DNA from: Marilutibacter spongiae | GTDB taxonomy: Bacteria; Pseudomonadota; Gammaproteobacteria; Xanthomonadales; Xanthomonadaceae | DNA: 64,000 nucleotides | Direction: 5' to 3' | Assembly: GCF_014145325.1 (NCBI RefSeq) | Contig: NZ_JACHTF010000002.1 | Coordinates: forward strand, 62,001-126,000 | In this document: piece by piece, positions 52,822 to 62,326 of the stretch | Layout of the letters: the number at the start of each line of letters is the position of its first letter | How positions within the stretch are numbered: position 1 is the stretch's first letter | Translations under genes and position numbers: made by a program | The notes under the pieces: model-generated | What the model was told of the DNA's origin: nothing | Database searches by the model: none | Seen by the model: only the letters and a program-made list of their open reading frames with translations

Positions 52822-53130
52822 ATGGACGACGCCCACAACGACGACGAGCGCAGGATCGGCGACCGCACGCCCTTCCACGACCGCGTGATGGTGGTGCGGG
52901 CCGAACAGGCCTGGTACGCCGAACTGATGGACCTGTCCGAGGGCGGTTGCGGCATCGCCGTCCCGCCCGACAGCGCGCTGGAGGAGGAGCAGGTGGTGCG
53001 GCTGTTCTTCTACGAGGCCGAGGACAAGCCCGCGGTGATCGTCCCGGCGCGGGTGGCACGGGTGACCGATGCGCGCATCGGCTTCGAGTACCACGAGCCG
53101 CAGTCGGTTCCGCCCAAGCGCCGCGCATGA
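52822..53130 (+). CDS. PilZ-domain cyclic di-GMP-binding protein
   Basis: A stand-alone PilZ domain of 102 residues. Both binding motifs are visible: the Arg motif ERRIGDRTPF and the DxSxxG motif in MDLSEGGCGIAV. PilZ proteins change partner binding when cyclic di-GMP is present. The ATG with GGAG seven bases upstream is preferred to a GTG four codons earlier. It separates the SDR and aldehyde dehydrogenase genes by 15 and 37 bases. RpfG in the same window degrades its presumed ligand. Confidence 0.88.
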   Translation: MDDAHNDDERRIGDRTPFHDRVMVVRAEQAWYAELMDLSEGGCGIAVPPDSALEEEQVVRLFFYEAEDKPAVIVPARVARVTDARIGFEYHEPQSVPPKRRA

Positions 53131-53167
53131 TGCACCGCGCCCCGTGCCGGCGCGGTAAGCTCCGTCC

Positions 53168-54604
53168 ATGCGCCTGAAGCACTGGATCAATGGCGAACCC
53201 CGCGAGGCGGCCTCGGGCCGCTGGCGCGAGGTCTTCGACCCGGCCACGGGGCAGGCCTTCGCCGAACTCGCCGATGGCGGCCCGGGCGACGTCGACCTCG
53301 CGGTCGCGGCCGCCGGCGCTGCGTACCCGCACTGGTCCAGCCTGCCCAACAGCGAACGTGCGCGCTGGCTCGAACGCCTGGCCACCGCCCTGGAGGCCCG
53401 GATCGACGACTTCGCCCGGGCGGAATCGCGAGATGCCGGCAAGCCCATCCGGCTGGCGCGCGAGGTCGAGATCCCGCGCGCGGTGCAGAACCTGCGCTTC
53501 TTCGCGCAGGCCGCGACCCAGTTCGCCAGCGAATCGCACCACGGCGAGGCCGGCCTGAACTACACCCTGCGCCCGCCGCTGGGCGTGGTGGCGACGATCT
53601 CGCCGTGGAACCTGCCGCTCTACCTGTTGACCTGGAAGATCGCGCCGGCCCTGGCGACGGGCAACACCGTGGTCGCCAAGCCCTCCGAAGTCACCCCACT
53701 CACCGCCACCCTGCTGGGCGAGCTGGCGGCCGAGGTGGGCCTGCCCGCGGGCGTGCTCAACATCGTCCACGGCACCGGCAGCGAGGTCGGCGAACCCCTG
53801 GTCGCGCATGCCGGCACGCGTGCGGTGTCGTTCACCGGCAGCACGGCGGTCGGCCGCCGCATCGCCGGTATCGCCGGCCCGCTGCTCAAGAAGCTGTCGC
53901 TGGAGCTCGGCGGCAAGAACCCCACGCTTGTGTTCGCCGACAGCCGTTGGCAGGACCACCTCGATACCCTGGCGCGCTCGGTATTCCAGAACAGCGGCCA
54001 GATCTGCCTGTGCGGGTCTCGGATACTGGTGGAACGCAGCATCTACCACGGCTTCCGGGACGCCCTGGTCGAGCGCGCGCTGGCGTTGCGGGTCGGCGAT
54101 CCGGTCGACCGCGACACGCAGATGGGCCCCCTGGTGTCGAAAGCCCATTTCGACAAGGTCGTCGCGGCCCTGCAACGCGCCAGGGACGAAGGCGGCCGCG
54201 TGCTTTGCGGCGGACATCCGCTCGACCGCCCCGGCTGGTTCGTCGCGCCCACCCTCGTCGATGGCCTCGGTCCCGCCTGCGCCACCAACCGCGAGGAGAT
54301 CTTCGGTCCCGTCGCCACGCTCCAGCCCTTCGACGACGAAGCCGGTGCTCTGGCGCTGGCCAACGCCAGCGAGTACGGCCTGGTGGCCTCGATCTGGACC
54401 CGCGACCTCGACCGTGCCCATCGCCTCGCCGCCGGCCTGCGGACCGGCATGGTCTGGATCAACACATGGATGATGCGCGACCTGCGCACGCCGTTCGGCG
54501 GCAGTGGCGCCTCCGGCCTCGGCCGCGAGGGCGGCCACGAGGCCATGCGCTTCTTCACCGAATCCCGCAACATCGGCCTACAACTGGAAGTCCACGCCCC
54601 ATGA
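53168..54604 (+). CDS. Aldehyde dehydrogenase, probable 2-aminomuconic semialdehyde dehydrogenase
   Basis: NAD-dependent oxidation of an aldehyde to an acid. The 478 residues have Asn147 (SPWNLPLYLLTW), Glu246 (LSLELGGKNP), and catalytic Cys280 (NSGQICLCGS). In the kynurenine route this step turns 2-aminomuconate 6-semialdehyde into 2-aminomuconate; the assignment rests on neighbours (decarboxylase and deaminase) and on general likeness to hydroxymuconic semialdehyde dehydrogenases. The ATG MRLKHWINGE is the family start. The stop overlaps the carbonic anhydrase start by ATGA. Confidence 0.85.
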   Translation: MRLKHWINGEPREAASGRWREVFDPATGQAFAELADGGPGDVDLAVAAAGAAYPHWSSLPNSERARWLERLATALEARIDDFARAESRDAGKPIRLAREVEIPRAVQNLRFFAQAATQFASESHHGEAGLNYTLRPPLGVVATISPWNLPLYLLTWKIAPALATGNTVVAKPSEVTPLTATLLGELAAEVGLPAGVLNIVHGTGSEVGEPLVAHAGTRAVSFTGSTAVGRRIAGIAGPLLKKLSLELGGKNPTLVFADSRWQDHLDTLARSVFQNSGQICLCGSRILVERSIYHGFRDALVERALALRVGDPVDRDTQMGPLVSKAHFDKVVAALQRARDEGGRVLCGGHPLDRPGWFVAPTLVDGLGPACATNREEIFGPVATLQPFDDEAGALALANASEYGLVASIWTRDLDRAHRLAAGLRTGMVWINTWMMRDLRTPFGGSGASGLGREGGHEAMRFFTESRNIGLQLEVHAP

Positions 54605-55266
54605 AAACCCTGCATGACCTGCTCGATCGCAACCGCGAATGGTCCGACCGCATCAACGCCGAGGATCCCGGCTTCTTCGAGCGCCTGTCCACCCAGCAGG
54701 CGCCCCAGTTCCTCTGGATCGGTTGCTCGGATTCGCGTGTCCCGGCCAACCAGATCGTCGACCTGGCGCCGGGCGAAGTGTTCGTCCACCGCAACATCGC
54801 GAACGTGGTCGTCCACACCGACCTCAACTGCCTGTCGGTCATCCAGTTCGCGGTCGACGTGCTGAAGGTCCGGCACGTGCTGGTCGTCGGCCACTACGGC
54901 TGCGGTGGCGTGCATGCCGCCCTGCACGGCAACCGGGTCGGCCTGGCCGACAACTGGATCCGCCATGTCGCCGACGTCGCCGAGAAGCACGCCGACTGCC
55001 TGCACCGGGCCGCCGAGGACGAGCGCCACGACCGCCTGTGCGAGCTGAACGTCATCGACCAGGTGCGCAACGTCTGCCAGACCAACATCGTCCGCGACGC
55101 CTGGTCGCGCGGCCAGTCGCTGACCGTGCACGGCTGGGTCTACAGCCTCAAGAACGGCCGGGTCAACGACCTCGGCGTCGACGTTGATGCCTACGACGGC
55201 CTGGCCGATACCCATGCCGCCGCGATCGACCGCGTGCACCGCGCCGGCGGCGATTCGCCCCGATGA
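54601..55266 (+). CDS. Beta-class carbonic anhydrase
   Basis: Interconverts CO2 and bicarbonate. The 221 residues contain the zinc ligands Cys42 and Asp44 (WIGCSDSRVPAN), His98 and Cys101 (VGHYGCGGVHAAL), like E. coli Can. It overlaps the dehydrogenase stop and the RidA start by ATGA on each side, so it is translated as part of the kynurenine operon. The ACMS decarboxylase downstream releases CO2, a plausible reason for its presence here. Confidence 0.93.
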   Translation: MKTLHDLLDRNREWSDRINAEDPGFFERLSTQQAPQFLWIGCSDSRVPANQIVDLAPGEVFVHRNIANVVVHTDLNCLSVIQFAVDVLKVRHVLVVGHYGCGGVHAALHGNRVGLADNWIRHVADVAEKHADCLHRAAEDERHDRLCELNVIDQVRNVCQTNIVRDAWSRGQSLTVHGWVYSLKNGRVNDLGVDVDAYDGLADTHAAAIDRVHRAGGDSPR

Positions 55267-55703
55267 GCCGCGAGGGCATCCAGGCCCCCGGCGCACCGCG
55301 TCCCGTCGGACGCTACCCGCATGCGCGCCGTGTCGGCGAGCTACTGTTCCTGTCGGGGATCGGTCCGCGCGACCCGGCCAGCGATGGCGTACCGGGCAAC
55401 CGCCACGATGCCGACGGCCGCCTCGTCGGCCATGACATCGTGCTGCAGACGCATGCGGTGATGGCGAACGTGCGCGCCGTGCTCGAGGACGCCGGGGCCC
55501 GTTGGGAGGACCTGGTCGACGTCACCGTCTTCCTGACCGACATGGCCGGCGACTTCACGGCCTACAACGCCGTCTGGGCGGAGTATTTCCCCGACCCGGC
55601 GTCGGCGCCATGCCGCACCACGCTCGGCATCGACGCATTGCCGACGCCGATCGCCATCGAACTCAAGTGCGTGGCCCGCGCCACCGCCGACGGAGACGCC
55701 TGA
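55263..55703 (+). CDS. RidA-family deaminase, probable 2-aminomuconate deaminase
   Basis: A 146-residue RidA/YjgF-fold protein. The family's substrate-binding Arg is in [15 protein letters not shown], and [11 protein letters not shown] and [13 protein letters not shown] are typical. Members beside aminophenol or kynurenine genes hydrolyse 2-aminomuconate to 4-oxalocrotonate and ammonia. The role is assigned from context; general enamine hydrolysis is possible. It shares bases with both neighbours: ATGA before and TGATG after. Confidence 0.85.
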   Translation: MSREGIQAPGAPRPVGRYPHARRVGELLFLSGIGPRDPASDGVPGNRHDADGRLVGHDIVLQTHAVMANVRAVLEDAGARWEDLVDVTVFLTDMAGDFTAYNAVWAEYFPDPASAPCRTTLGIDALPTPIAIELKCVARATADGDA

Positions 55704-56248
55704 TGCTGCCCAACCCGATCAACTTCCAGGCCTGGATCGAGGCGAACCGCGAGCTGCTCAAGCCCCCGGTGGGCAACAAGTGCATCTACGACGGCGAGTT
55801 CATCGTCATGGTCGTCGGCGGCCCGAACCAACGCACCGACTACCACTGGGACGAGGGCCCGGAGTGGTTCTACCAGGTGGAGGGCGAGATGGTCCTGCGC
55901 ATCCAGGAGGACGGCGCGGTGCGCGACATCCCGATCCGCGCCGGCGAGATCTTCCTGCTGCCGCCGCGCGTGCCGCATTCGCCGCAACGCATGGCGGGCT
56001 CGGTGGGCCTGGTGGTAGAGCGCCGCCGGTTGCCGCACGAGGACGACGGCCTGCTGTGGTACTGCGAGCGCTGCAACCACCTGCTGTTCGAGGAGTACTT
56101 CCACCTGCGCGACATCGAACAGGACTTCCCGCCGGTGTTCGAGCGCTTCTACCGCTCGCTCGAGCACCGCAGCTGCAAGGCCTGCGGCCACGTGAACCCG
56201 CGTCCGGCGCGTTACGACGAGCCCGACACGCTGGCCGACATCACCTGA
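55703..56248 (+). CDS. nbaC: 3-hydroxyanthranilate 3,4-dioxygenase
   Basis: Fe(II) cupin enzyme that opens the ring of 3-hydroxyanthranilate to give 2-amino-3-carboxymuconate 6-semialdehyde. The iron ligands His48 and Glu54 ([10 protein letters not shown]) and His92 (RVPHSPQRM) match His51, Glu57 and His95 of the Cupriavidus enzyme with a constant offset. A rubredoxin-like second iron site is kept: Cys121/Cys124 (WYCERCNH) and Cys158/Cys161 (CKACGHV). Length 181 is usual for bacteria. Start overlaps the RidA stop by one base. Confidence 0.96.
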   Translation: MLPNPINFQAWIEANRELLKPPVGNKCIYDGEFIVMVVGGPNQRTDYHWDEGPEWFYQVEGEMVLRIQEDGAVRDIPIRAGEIFLLPPRVPHSPQRMAGSVGLVVERRRLPHEDDGLLWYCERCNHLLFEEYFHLRDIEQDFPPVFERFYRSLEHRSCKACGHVNPRPARYDEPDTLADIT

Positions 56249-56253
56249 TCGCC

Positions 56254-57264
56254 ATGCTCAAGATCGACACCCATGCCCACTACCTGCCGCGCGACTGGCC
56301 GGACTTGGTGCGCAAGTACGGCGACAACCGCTTCCCGGTGATCCACCACACCGACGACGGCCGGCACCGGATCTACAAGGACGGCAAGTTCTTCCGCGAG
56401 ATCTGGTCCAAGACCTGGGACGCGCAGGAACGCATGGACGACTACGCGCGCTTCGGCGTGCAGGTGCAGGTCCTGAGCACGGTGCCGGTGATGTTCAGCT
56501 ACTGGGCCAAGCCCCACCATGCGCTCGAACTGCACCAGTCGCTCAACGACCACATGGCGCGCACCTGCCACGACCATCCGCGCCACTACGCAGGCATCGG
56601 CACCGTGCCGATGCAATCGCCCCGCCTGGCCATCCAGGAACTCGAACGCTGCATGGACCAGCTCGGGCTCCAGGGCGTGCAGATCGGCAGCCACGTCGGC
56701 GACTGGAACCTCGATGCGCCGGAGCTGTTCCCCTTCTTCGAAGCCGCCAGCGAGCTCGGCGCGGCGATCCTGGTCCACCCCTGGGACATGATGGGCACGC
56801 CCTCCATGCCCAAGTACTGGCTGCCCTGGCTGGTCGGCATGCCGGCCGAACAGTCGCGCGCGGCATGCTGCCTGGTGTTCGGCGGCGTGCTCGAGCGCCT
56901 GCCGGCGCTCAAGGTCTGCCTGGCGCATGGTGGTGGGGCCTTCCCCTACACCATCGGTCGGATCGAACACGGTTTCAACATGCGCCCCGACCTGGTGGCC
57001 ACCGACAATCCGCGCAACCCTCGCGACTACCTCTCGCAGCTCTACTTCGATTCCTGGGTCGCCGACGCGCGCGCCCTCCAGTACCTGCTCGACACCTGCG
57101 GCGTGTCGCAGGTGATGCTCGGCACCGACTATCCGTTCCCGCTTGGCGAACAGTCGCCGGGCGCCGGCATCGCCTCGCTCGATCTCGACGAGGCCCAGCA
57201 GGCCCGCCTGTACCATGGCACCGCGCTGGAGTGGCTGGGCCTGCCCGAAGCCCGCTTCCGCTGA
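56254..57264 (+). CDS. nbaD: 2-amino-3-carboxymuconate 6-semialdehyde decarboxylase
   Basis: Amidohydrolase-fold zinc decarboxylase that removes CO2 from the dioxygenase product, steering it away from quinolinate. The 336 residues carry metal and active-site residues His7 and His9 (IDTHAHYLP), His175 (LVHPWDMMG), His225 (CLAHGGGAF) and Asp292 (LGTDYPFPLG), each two less than in the Pseudomonas fluorescens enzyme. The ATG lies five bases after the dioxygenase stop. Confidence 0.95.
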   Translation: MLKIDTHAHYLPRDWPDLVRKYGDNRFPVIHHTDDGRHRIYKDGKFFREIWSKTWDAQERMDDYARFGVQVQVLSTVPVMFSYWAKPHHALELHQSLNDHMARTCHDHPRHYAGIGTVPMQSPRLAIQELERCMDQLGLQGVQIGSHVGDWNLDAPELFPFFEAASELGAAILVHPWDMMGTPSMPKYWLPWLVGMPAEQSRAACCLVFGGVLERLPALKVCLAHGGGAFPYTIGRIEHGFNMRPDLVATDNPRNPRDYLSQLYFDSWVADARALQYLLDTCGVSQVMLGTDYPFPLGEQSPGAGIASLDLDEAQQARLYHGTALEWLGLPEARFR

Positions 57265-57317
57265 TCCACCGGGCGCCCACCGCCGCGCCCCCGATCCCCT
57301 TCCGAAGACGACCCACC

Positions 57318-58592
57318 ATGACCGACCTGTTCGACCCCCGCCATGCCGCCCACCTCGATGAGGTCGATGCCCTGCCCACCCGGCGCGACCAGTTCCTGAT
57401 CCCGCGGCACGGCGACGGCGAGCAGGCGTACTTCGTCGGCAACTCGCTGGGCCTGCAGCCGCGCGGCGCGCGCGGGCACGTCGAACAGGTGCTCGATGCC
57501 TGGGCCACCCTCGCGGTGGAAGGCCACTTCACCGGCGAAGCGCAGTGGATGACCTACCACACCCTGGTACGCGAGCAACTGGGACGCCTGGTCGGCGCCC
57601 GACCCTCGGAGGTGGTGGCGATGAACACCCTGACCACCAACCTGCACCTGATGATGGTGAGCTTCTACCGGCCCACCGCGGAGCGTCCGGCGATCCTGAT
57701 CGAAGCCGGCGCCTTCCCCTCCGACCGCCATGCGGTCGAGTCGCAGATCCGCTTCCATGGCTTCGACCCGGCCACCGACCTGGTCGAGGTGGCGCCCGAC
57801 GAACCCAACGGCACGCTCTCGATGGCGGCGATCGAAGCGGCCATCCGCGAGCATGGGCACCGGCTCGCGCTCGTTCTGTGGCCGGGCATCCAGTACCGCA
57901 CCGGCCAGTTCTTCGACCTGCCGGCGATCGTGCGGCTGGCACACGCCCAGGGTGCCCGCTGCGGCTTCGACCTCGCCCATGGCGTCGGCAACCGCGAACT
58001 GGCCCTGCACGACAGCGGCGTCGACTTCGCCGTCTGGTGCCACTACAAGTACCTCAACAGCGGCCCGGGCGCGGTGGCCGGCTGCTTCGTGCACGAAAAG
58101 CATGCCGACGCCGACCTGCCGCGCTTCGCCGGATGGTGGGGCCACGAGCCGGCGACGCGCTTCCTGATGGCGCCCGAATTCAGGCCCACGCCCGGCGCCG
58201 AGGGCTGGCAGCTCAGCAATCCGCCGATCCTGGGGCTGGCGCCGCTGCGGGCCTCGCTCGAACTGTTCGACGAGGTCGGCATGGAGGCGTTGCGGGCCAA
58301 GTCGCTGCGCCTGACCGGCTACCTGGAAACCCTGATACGCGAGCGCCTGGACGACGTGCTGCAGGTGGTGACCCCGGCCGAGCCCGAACGCCGTGGCTGC
58401 CAGCTGTCCCTGCGCGTCGCCGGCGGTCGCGACCAGGGACGCGCCCTGTTCGACTACCTCGCCGCCCACGGCGTGCTCGGCGACTGGCGCGAGCCCGACG
58501 TGATCCGCATCTCGCCCGCGCCACTCTACAACACCCATGCCGACGTGCTGCGGTTCGCACGCACGGTGGAGGCCTGGCGCGATGCCGCTTGA
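57318..58592 (+). CDS. kynU: Kynureninase
   Basis: PLP enzyme that cleaves kynurenine or 3-hydroxykynurenine to (3-hydroxy)anthranilate and alanine. The 424 residues show YFVGNSLGLQPRG, the PLP-binding Asp218 in GFDLAHGVGN and Lys244 in WCHYKYLNSGPG, and GWWGHEPATRF. The ATG MTDLFDPRHAAH is the family start. It overlaps kmo by 11 bases. Confidence 0.96.
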   Translation: MTDLFDPRHAAHLDEVDALPTRRDQFLIPRHGDGEQAYFVGNSLGLQPRGARGHVEQVLDAWATLAVEGHFTGEAQWMTYHTLVREQLGRLVGARPSEVVAMNTLTTNLHLMMVSFYRPTAERPAILIEAGAFPSDRHAVESQIRFHGFDPATDLVEVAPDEPNGTLSMAAIEAAIREHGHRLALVLWPGIQYRTGQFFDLPAIVRLAHAQGARCGFDLAHGVGNRELALHDSGVDFAVWCHYKYLNSGPGAVAGCFVHEKHADADLPRFAGWWGHEPATRFLMAPEFRPTPGAEGWQLSNPPILGLAPLRASLELFDEVGMEALRAKSLRLTGYLETLIRERLDDVLQVVTPAEPERRGCQLSLRVAGGRDQGRALFDYLAAHGVLGDWREPDVIRISPAPLYNTHADVLRFARTVEAWRDAA

Positions 58593-60003
58593 CGACCTCG
58601 CCCACGTCGAGCGCCGCATCACCGTCGTCGGCGCGGGCCTGGCGGGCGCGCTGTTCGCGACCCTGCTGGCGCGGCGCGGCTGGCAGGTCGACGTCCATGA
58701 GAAGCGCGGCGACCCGCGGCTGAAAGGCTACGAGGGCGGGCGTTCGATCAACCTCGCGCTGGCCGAGCGCGGCCGCCATGCGCTGCGGCTGGCGGGCGCC
58801 GATCCGGCGGTGATGTCGCACGCGGTGATGATGCGCGGCCGCATGGTCCATTTCGCCGACGGCCACGCCGCGCTGCAACGCTACGGCAAGGACGACAGCG
58901 AAGTCATCTGGTCGGTGCACCGCGGCGAACTCAACATATCGCTGCTCGACATCGCCGAGCGCGCCGGTGTCAACGTCCATTTCCACCGCACCCTCCAGGG
59001 CGTGGACTTCGAAGGCCGGCGCGCGCGCTTCGTCGACGAGCGCAACGGCGAGCTGCACGAGCTGGAGTTCGAGACCCTCGTCGGTGCCGACGGCGCCGGC
59101 TCGTCCCTGCGCGCGGCGATGGCCGCCGAGATCGAGCTCGGCGAGCGCAGCGAGTTCCTGGACCATTCCTACAAGGAGCTGGAGATCCCGCCGGACGCGG
59201 ACGGGGGCTTCCGCATGGAGCCCAATGCGCTGCACATCTGGCCGCGCGGCCGCTCCATGTGCATCGCCCTGCCCAACGACGAGCGCACGTTCACGGTCAC
59301 CTTGTTCCTGCCCAACCATGACGTGGCCGACGTCGCCGGCGGCCCGCCGCGGGGACCGAGCTTCGCCAGCGTCGCCGACGGCGCGGCGGCCCGCGAACTG
59401 TTCGCGCGCGAGTTCCCCGACGCGCTGCCGCTGGTGCCCGCGCTGGAGCACGACTTCGAGGCCAACCCCACCGGCGTGCTGGGCACGCTCTACCTCGACA
59501 CCTGGCAACTGGACGACCGCGCGGTGCTGCTCGGCGACGCCGCCCACGCCATGGTGCCCTTCCACGGCCAGGGCATGAACTGCGCCTTCGAGGACTGCGT
59601 CGCGCTGGCCGAACACCTCGACGGCACCGCCGATCGCGCCGCGGCCTTCGCCGCGTTCCAGGCCGAGCGGCTGCCCAATGCGCGCGCCATCCAGGCCATG
59701 GCGCTGGAGAACTACCTGGAGATGCGCGACCGCGTCGACGACGACGACTACCTGCTGCAGCGCGAGCTCGAGCAAGCCCTCGCGCTGCGCCATCCCGACC
59801 GTTTCATGCCGCGCTATTCGATGGTCAGCTTCCATCGTTTCCCCTACGCGATGGCCTACGAGCGCGGACGGGTGCAACGCGAGCTGCTGGTCGAACTCAC
59901 CCGCGGCCACGACACGCTCGACACCCTGGACTGGGACGTGGCCGACGCCCTCGTGCTGGCGCGCCTCGCGCCCCTGCCCGCGCACGACCGGGGCGGTGCC
60001 TGA
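58582..60003 (+). CDS. kmo: Kynurenine 3-monooxygenase
   Basis: FAD enzyme that hydroxylates kynurenine using NADPH and O2. The 473-residue protein begins with the FAD fold ([20 protein letters not shown]), has [15 protein letters not shown], which is distinctive for KMO, and the second FAD motif [21 protein letters not shown]-terminal membrane helices found in eukaryotic KMO are not evident. The ATG lies inside the end of kynU, and the TGATG stop overlaps sbcB, so all are coupled. Confidence 0.95.
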   Translation: MPLDDLAHVERRITVVGAGLAGALFATLLARRGWQVDVHEKRGDPRLKGYEGGRSINLALAERGRHALRLAGADPAVMSHAVMMRGRMVHFADGHAALQRYGKDDSEVIWSVHRGELNISLLDIAERAGVNVHFHRTLQGVDFEGRRARFVDERNGELHELEFETLVGADGAGSSLRAAMAAEIELGERSEFLDHSYKELEIPPDADGGFRMEPNALHIWPRGRSMCIALPNDERTFTVTLFLPNHDVADVAGGPPRGPSFASVADGAAARELFAREFPDALPLVPALEHDFEANPTGVLGTLYLDTWQLDDRAVLLGDAAHAMVPFHGQGMNCAFEDCVALAEHLDGTADRAAAFAAFQAERLPNARAIQAMALENYLEMRDRVDDDDYLLQRELEQALALRHPDRFMPRYSMVSFHRFPYAMAYERGRVQRELLVELTRGHDTLDTLDWDVADALVLARLAPLPAHDRGGA

Positions 60004-61454
60004 TGGCCGGCAGTTTCCTGTTCTACGACCTGGAAACCTTCGGTACCGACCCGCGCACCAGCCGGATCGCGCAGTTCGCGGCCATCCGCACCGACCTCGA
60101 GCTGCGCCCCGTCGAGGCGCCGATCAGCTTCTTCGTCAAGCCGGCGCACGACCTGCTGCCCTCGCCCGGCGCGACCCTGGTCACCGGCATCACGCCGCAA
60201 ATGGCCGAGCGCGAGGGCGTGGACGAGGCCGAGGCCTTCTCGCGCATCCACGAGGAGATGGCGCGTCCCCAGACATGTTCGCTGGGCTACAACTCGCTCA
60301 AGTTCGACGACGAATTCATCCGCCACGGCCTGTTCCGGAATTTCCACGACCCCTACGAGCGCGAGTGGCGCAGCGGCAACTCGCGCTGGGACCTGCTGGA
60401 CGTGTTCCGGCTCTGGCATGCGCTGCGCCCCGAGGGCCTGGAATGGCCGCGACGCGAAGACGGGGCGACCTCGTTCAAGCTCGAGCACCTGGCCGAGGCC
60501 AACGGGGTCCGCGAGGGCGACGCCCACGAAGCGCTATCCGACGTGCGCGCGCTCATCGCACTGGCACGCCTGTTCCGTGCCGCGCAGCCGCGGCTTTGGG
60601 ACTACGCGCTGCAGCTGCGCAACAAGCGCTTCGCCGCCAGCCTGCTGGACGTGGTCGCGATGGCGCCGGTCCTGCACGTATCGCAGCGCTTCCCGGCCAG
60701 CCGCCTGTGCGCGGCGCCGGTGATCCCGCTCGCGCGCCATCCGCGCATCGACAACCGCATCATCGTGTTCGACCTGGACCAGCCGCCCGAGCGCCTGCTC
60801 GAACTGGACGCCGGCGACATCGCCGACCGCCTGTACACGCCGGCCGCCGACCTCCCCGAAGGCGAGGCGCGCATTGCCTTGAAGGAAATCCACCTCAACC
60901 GCTGCCCGGCGCTGGTGGCGTGGCAGCACTTGCGCCCGGCCGACTTCGAGCGCCTGCGCATCGATCGCGCCGGGGTCGAGCGCCGCGCCGCGGTCCTGCG
61001 CGACGCGGGCCCGGCACTGGCCGACAAGCTCCGGCGCGTCTTCGACGACGGTCGCGAACACGCCCCCTCCGACGTCGATGGTGCCCTCTACGACGGCTTC
61101 ATCGCCGACGGCGACAAGCGCCTGTTCGCCGACGTACGCAGCACGCCGCCGGCCGCGCTGGGGGAACGGGCGTTCGGGTTCCGCGATGCCCGCCTCCCCG
61201 AACTGCTGTTCCGCTACCGGGCGCGCAACTGGCCCGACACCCTGTCGGCGAGCGAGTCGGCCCGCTGGGACGACTACCGCCGGGCGCGCTGGGGCGATCC
61301 CGTCACCGGCGTGGCCCGGCAATGCGCCGAGATCGCGGCGCTGCGCGTCGAACACGCCGGCGACGCCGATCGCCTCGCCCTGCTGGACCAGCTCGATGCC
61401 TGGCGGCAGCGGATCGGCGAAGGCCTGATGCCCGCCTCCACGGAGACCCCATGA
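60003..61454 (+). CDS. sbcB: Exodeoxyribonuclease I
   Basis: A 3'-5' ssDNA exonuclease of the DEDD class. The 483 residues open with [23 protein letters not shown] (Asp and Glu of motif I), then LVTGITPQ and [15 protein letters not shown] (motif II), and [15 protein letters not shown] (motif III); the C-terminal exonuclease I domain follows. Start overlaps the kmo stop by TGATG. A DNA repair gene coupled to a catabolic operon is probably an accident of gene packing. Confidence 0.96.
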   Translation: MAGSFLFYDLETFGTDPRTSRIAQFAAIRTDLELRPVEAPISFFVKPAHDLLPSPGATLVTGITPQMAEREGVDEAEAFSRIHEEMARPQTCSLGYNSLKFDDEFIRHGLFRNFHDPYEREWRSGNSRWDLLDVFRLWHALRPEGLEWPRREDGATSFKLEHLAEANGVREGDAHEALSDVRALIALARLFRAAQPRLWDYALQLRNKRFAASLLDVVAMAPVLHVSQRFPASRLCAAPVIPLARHPRIDNRIIVFDLDQPPERLLELDAGDIADRLYTPAADLPEGEARIALKEIHLNRCPALVAWQHLRPADFERLRIDRAGVERRAAVLRDAGPALADKLRRVFDDGREHAPSDVDGALYDGFIADGDKRLFADVRSTPPAALGERAFGFRDARLPELLFRYRARNWPDTLSASESARWDDYRRARWGDPVTGVARQCAEIAALRVEHAGDADRLALLDQLDAWRQRIGEGLMPASTETP

Positions 61455-62137
61455 GCCGTTACTTCAGCGACGCCAGCTTCGACTTCCTCCAGCAGCTGGG
61501 GCGTCACAACAGCCGCGAGTGGTTCCAGGCCCACAAGGACCGCTACGAGGAACACGTGCGCGAACCGTTCCGGCGCCTGCTGGCCGACCTGCAGCCCGCC
61601 CTGGCCGAGGTCAGCCTTCACTACCGCTCGGTGCCCAAGGGCGTCGCGGGCTCGCTGTTCCGCATCCATCGCGACACCCGCTTCAGCAAGGACAAGTCGC
61701 CGTACAAGTCATGGCAGGGCGCGCGGCTGTTCCACGAGCGCAGCAAGAACCTCGACGCCCCCGGCTTCTACATCCACCTGCAGCGTGGCCGCTGCTTCGT
61801 CGGCGCCGGGCTTTGGCACCCGTCGCCCGACAGCCTGCGCCGCATCCGGCACTTCATCCTCGACAACCCCGACGGCTGGGGCCGCGCCGCGCATGCGCCG
61901 GCCTTCGAGCGCAGCTATCGGCTCGACGACAGCGAAATGCTGGTGCGCATGCCGCGCGGATTCCCGCCTGAGTTCGAGCACGCAGAGGACCTGCGACGCA
62001 GGAACTTCGTGGTCAGCCGTGCCATCACCGACGCGACCATGACCGGGCCGCGCCTGCGCCAGCGCCTGGAAACCGACATCAAGGCCATGGCGCCCTTCGT
62101 CGACTACCTCTGCGCCTCGCTCGACCTGGAGTTCTGA
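61451..62137 (+). CDS. DUF2461-family protein
   Basis: A 228-residue soluble protein of the DUF2461 (TIGR02453) family: [39 protein letters not shown] and [20 protein letters not shown] are its typical segments. The function of the family is unknown. The ATG overlaps the sbcB stop by ATGA, closing the long rightward run. Confidence 0.9.
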   Translation: MSRYFSDASFDFLQQLGRHNSREWFQAHKDRYEEHVREPFRRLLADLQPALAEVSLHYRSVPKGVAGSLFRIHRDTRFSKDKSPYKSWQGARLFHERSKNLDAPGFYIHLQRGRCFVGAGLWHPSPDSLRRIRHFILDNPDGWGRAAHAPAFERSYRLDDSEMLVRMPRGFPPEFEHAEDLRRRNFVVSRAITDATMTGPRLRQRLETDIKAMAPFVDYLCASLDLEF

Positions 62138-62208
62138 GCTGGCGGTTGCGACAGGGCTGCGCGGCCTCGTTTCTGTGATGTACGTTCGCTGAATCGTCGC
62201 AGCGCCGC

Positions 62209-62236
62209 ATGACATACCCGTACGTACGGGTATCTT
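62209..62236 (+). promoter_or_regulatory. Promoter with a 20-bp perfect palindrome in the spacer
   Basis: ATGACA (62209-62214) and TATCTT (62231-62236) are spaced 16 bases apart. The interval is almost exactly a perfect palindrome of two 10-base arms, ATACCCGTAC (62214-62223) and GTACGGGTAT (62224-62233). This fits an operator for a dimeric repressor, for example of the TetR type, controlling the lipase-like gene 90 bases downstream. No such regulator is nearby. Confidence 0.7.
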
Positions 62237-62326
62237 CGAGTGCGATGCGTCGAGGGGAACGCAGGAAAGCAGACTCTCCGCGGCCCGGCCGTCAGCGTCG
62301 GCCGCATCGAACAAGGGAATGTGAAC

